Below are positions 63,524 through 64,000 of a stretch of 64,000 nt of DNA, in pieces. A model generated the notes under the pieces. That model worked only from the letters and a program-made list of their open reading frames with translations. It did not search any database and had not been told where the DNA came from. Every line of letters begins with the position of its first letter. The first letter of the stretch is position 1. Source of the DNA: an uncultured Clostridia bacterium (GTDB lineage Bacteria; Bacillota; Clostridia; Lachnospirales; Cellulosilyticaceae); NCBI GenBank assembly GCA_937981575.1, contig CALJNR010000016.1, positions 16,109 through 80,108 of the forward strand. The letters run 5' to 3'. A program made the translations under genes and the position numbers.

Positions 63524-64000
63524 ATGACATTAAAAGGGATTGGTGTATCAAGAGGGATTGCAATTGGCAAAGTGCTATTAAAAAAAGAACTAAAGCTAAA
63601 CTTAGCTGAGAAGAAATCTGTAAATGTGGATGAAGAACTAGTAAGGTTTAAAACGGCGCAGTCACAAGTTCTTGAAGAGCTGAAAGAAGTTTGCAAAACA
63701 GCGCGTTTAGAGCATAAAGAAGATAAGGCTATGATTTTTGAAGCCCATCAGATGATTGCAGAAGACGTTGATTACATAGAACATATCATGAGCAGTATTA
63801 AAGGTGAAGAGATAAGTGCAGAGTCTGCTGTTGCAAAAGCGAGTGAGGTATTTGAAGCTATCTTTCGTAATATGGATAACGACTATATGAAAGAGAGAGC
63901 ACTAGATATCAAAGACGTATCAAATAGGTTACTAAGCATGCTTAGCGGAGAAACTGCTGAGGACCTCACTTCATTAAAGGAACCAGTCATTATTGCAGCC
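63524..64000 (+). CDS. ptsI: PTS enzyme I, 3' part beyond the window
   Basis: The first 159 residues are visible: MTLKGIGVSRGIAIGKVLLK begins the enzyme I swivel domain, followed by IFEAHQMIAEDVDYIEHIMS of the HPr-binding helical domain. The active-site His (about residue 190) lies beyond the edge. GGCAGGG precedes the ATG. It phosphorylates HPr from phosphoenolpyruvate and forms the ptsHI operon with the preceding gene. Confidence 0.95.
   Translation, partial: MTLKGIGVSRGIAIGKVLLKKELKLNLAEKKSVNVDEELVRFKTAQSQVLEELKEVCKTARLEHKEDKAMIFEAHQMIAEDVDYIEHIMSSIKGEEISAESAVAKASEVFEAIFRNMDNDYMKERALDIKDVSNRLLSMLSGETAEDLTSLKEPVIIAA

Noticed and set aside
1..64000. CRISPR arrays, tRNA or rRNA genes, intact transposases
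   Set aside because: I looked for regularly spaced repeats, conserved RNA cores and transposase motifs and saw none.

Overview
The window looks like a chromosomal segment of a low-GC, anaerobic, spore-forming member of the Clostridia. The evidence is A/T-rich sequence with strong AGGAGG-type ribosome binding sites, spmAB spore-maturation genes, an AbrB-type regulator with Spo0A-box-like sites, oxygen-sensitive glycyl-radical enzymology, tryptophanase and a chemotaxis transducer. A Lachnospiraceae- or Cellulosilyticum-like host is my inference only. No rRNA, tRNA, CRISPR array, prophage or intact transposase is visible.

Layout. 1-600: a truncated TetR gene with its promoter and operator. 850-7750: a YesM/YesN-type two-component system followed by a CUT1 sugar ABC importer (binding lipoprotein and two permeases, no ATPase). 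7980-13610: a membrane protein with a TrkA-C domain, a PAS histidine kinase, an FMN-binding protein under a double operator, and a chemotaxis transducer. 13620-13770: REP-like palindromes. 13850-20850: YjbQ, then a self-contained sigma-54 circuit in which rpoN, a PAS-type sigma-54 activator, three identical palindromes and a -24/-12 promoter precede tryptophanase, an NSS-type Na+ symporter, its 35-aa small subunit and RidA. 21060-31540: an accessory stretch of regulators (AraC, MarR, TetR), SDR, an alpha/beta hydrolase-like protein lacking its Ser nucleophile, nitroreductase, methyltransferase, two GNAT genes (one fused to membrane helices), small hypothetical genes and decayed gene remnants.

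31850-36250: a divergent YbiW/PflF-like glycyl-radical system (activase on the minus strand; DeoR regulator and radical enzyme on the plus strand). 36320-38150: stacked hairpins and a GH20 hexosaminidase. 38340-43620: a membrane protein and TetR operon, a MarR/MATE efflux operon with a remarkable promoter-terminator hairpin, a HAD phosphatase and an EamA exporter. 43740-48340: a DUF421 protein and the nitrogen operon amt-PII-asnB with a long structured leader that contains a terminator. 48430-56060: iron alcohol dehydrogenase, HD-GYP, an Arg/Cys-rich small protein and a YkvI transporter bracketed by inverted copies of a 120-bp element, a MORN-repeat protein, spmAB and abrB.

56250-64000: a RelA/SpoT-fold protein lacking the usual G-loop, and an aconitase-family hydratase. 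Next comes a small island with a frameshifted gene, a double-glycine bacteriocin-like peptide and a CPBP protease, bracketed by inverted GC-rich hairpins whose stems covary. The window closes with ptsH-ptsI behind an antiterminator RNA and terminator switch; this HPr has Arg at position 46 instead of the regulatory Ser.

The best candidates for something undescribed are the paired GC-rich hairpin element (60372-60458 and 62732-62803), the duplicated 120-bp leader (51241-51362 and 53147-53270), the sigma-54 control of tryptophanase, and the divergent RelA-like protein.
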